From an uncultured Planctomycetaceae bacterium (lineage in GTDB: Bacteria; Planctomycetota; Planctomycetia; Pirellulales; UBA1268): a stretch of DNA of 6,757 nt. The stretch covers positions 1-6,757 of the forward strand of contig CALAZQ010000429.1 in NCBI GenBank assembly GCA_937926325.1. Reading direction: 5' to 3'. Below the pieces are notes generated by a model. The model made no database searches, was not told where the DNA came from, and saw nothing but the letters and a program-made list of their open reading frames with translations. The position numbers were made by a program, and so were the translations under genes. Of this stretch, positions 6,689-6,757 are shown piece by piece (the stretch's first letter is position 1; each line of letters begins with the position of its first letter).

Positions 6689-6747
6689 AAAAAGCTGTCG
6701 GTTCGAAAAAGGTGCCGGCCGAGAAAAAGGTGTCAGGACTCTTTTTT
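6689..6747. repeat. Tandem A5-led degenerate repeats, REP-like element
   Basis: Three units follow one another directly on the plus strand: AAAAAGCTGTCGGTTCG (6689-6705), AAAAAGGTGCCGGCCGAG (6706-6723) and AAAAAGGTGTCAGGACTC (6724-6741), then six T. The last unit is an imperfect palindrome, AAAAAG...CTTTTT, around GTGTCAGGACT. From memory, AAAAAGGTGTCAGGACTCTTTT-type sequences recur in planctomycete and other marine bacterial genomes as REP-like elements, often near Y1-type (RAYT) transposases; I cannot check that here. No transposase lies in the window, but the right edge cuts the region just after the element. Confidence 0.6.
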
Positions 6748-6757
6748 GGGTCTTCCG

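Larger units (their letters stand above)
6586..6757. other. Leader region upstream of the DUF1559 gene
   Basis: 172 bases with no open frame worth reporting. They hold the A5 repeat array, a GGCAC dyad and the Shine-Dalgarno site. An AT-richer patch (about 6601-6641, with TTTTATC and ATTTTTTCG on the minus strand) may contain the promoter, but I find no -35/-10 pair with good spacing. Confidence 0.5.

Noticed and set aside
6689..6747. CRISPR array
   Set aside because: The units are 17-18 bases, directly adjacent with no spacers and poorly conserved, so this is not a CRISPR array.

Overview
The window looks like part of a Planctomycetes chromosome, probably of the Pirellulales/Rhodopirellula type. 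The evidence is the gene content: a DUF1549/DUF1553 protein paired with a DUF1501 protein, a DUF1559 pilin-like protein with an H-X9-DG C-terminus, and a short planctomycete-style lipoprotein. The species cannot be named from the sequence alone. Every gene I can support lies on the minus strand, so transcription reads from right to left.

Layout in transcription order. (1) 6757-6586: a leader with three degenerate A5-led repeat units (REP-like), a small dyad, and the ribosome binding site of the next gene. (2) 6585-5593: a DUF1559 protein with a type IV pilin-like N-terminus. (3) about 5621-5133: a small lipoprotein with a carboxypeptidase-regulatory-like fold, overlapping the end of the DUF1559 gene. 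(4) 5107-4879: a gene fragment that reads as the last ~75 residues of a planctomycete sialidase (BNR-repeat) protein. It has no 5' part and has a one-base frameshift just before its natural end. (5) 4878-4555: a non-coding stretch with a perfect 8-bp inverted repeat, a short dyad and the Shine-Dalgarno site of the next gene. (6) 4554-976: a 1192-residue secreted protein with a LamG-like domain, DUF1549 carrying a CxxCH haem site, and DUF1553. (7) 979 to the left edge: a DUF1501 protein with a Tat signal, overlapping gene 6 by ATGA and cut by the window edge.

The right half (DUF1559 plus lipoprotein) is a surface or envelope module of a type that planctomycetes carry in many copies. The left half is the classic DUF1553-DUF1501 pair, whose members are exported by the Sec and Tat routes respectively and are translationally coupled here. 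The biochemical role of this pair is not established. The genomic story between the halves is the least ordinary part: a decayed sialidase tail starts 25 bp after the lipoprotein stop, which suggests that the DUF1559-lipoprotein cassette replaced or interrupted an older sialidase gene next to the DUF1553/DUF1501 pair. No RNA gene, CRISPR array, transposase or complete novel system is visible.
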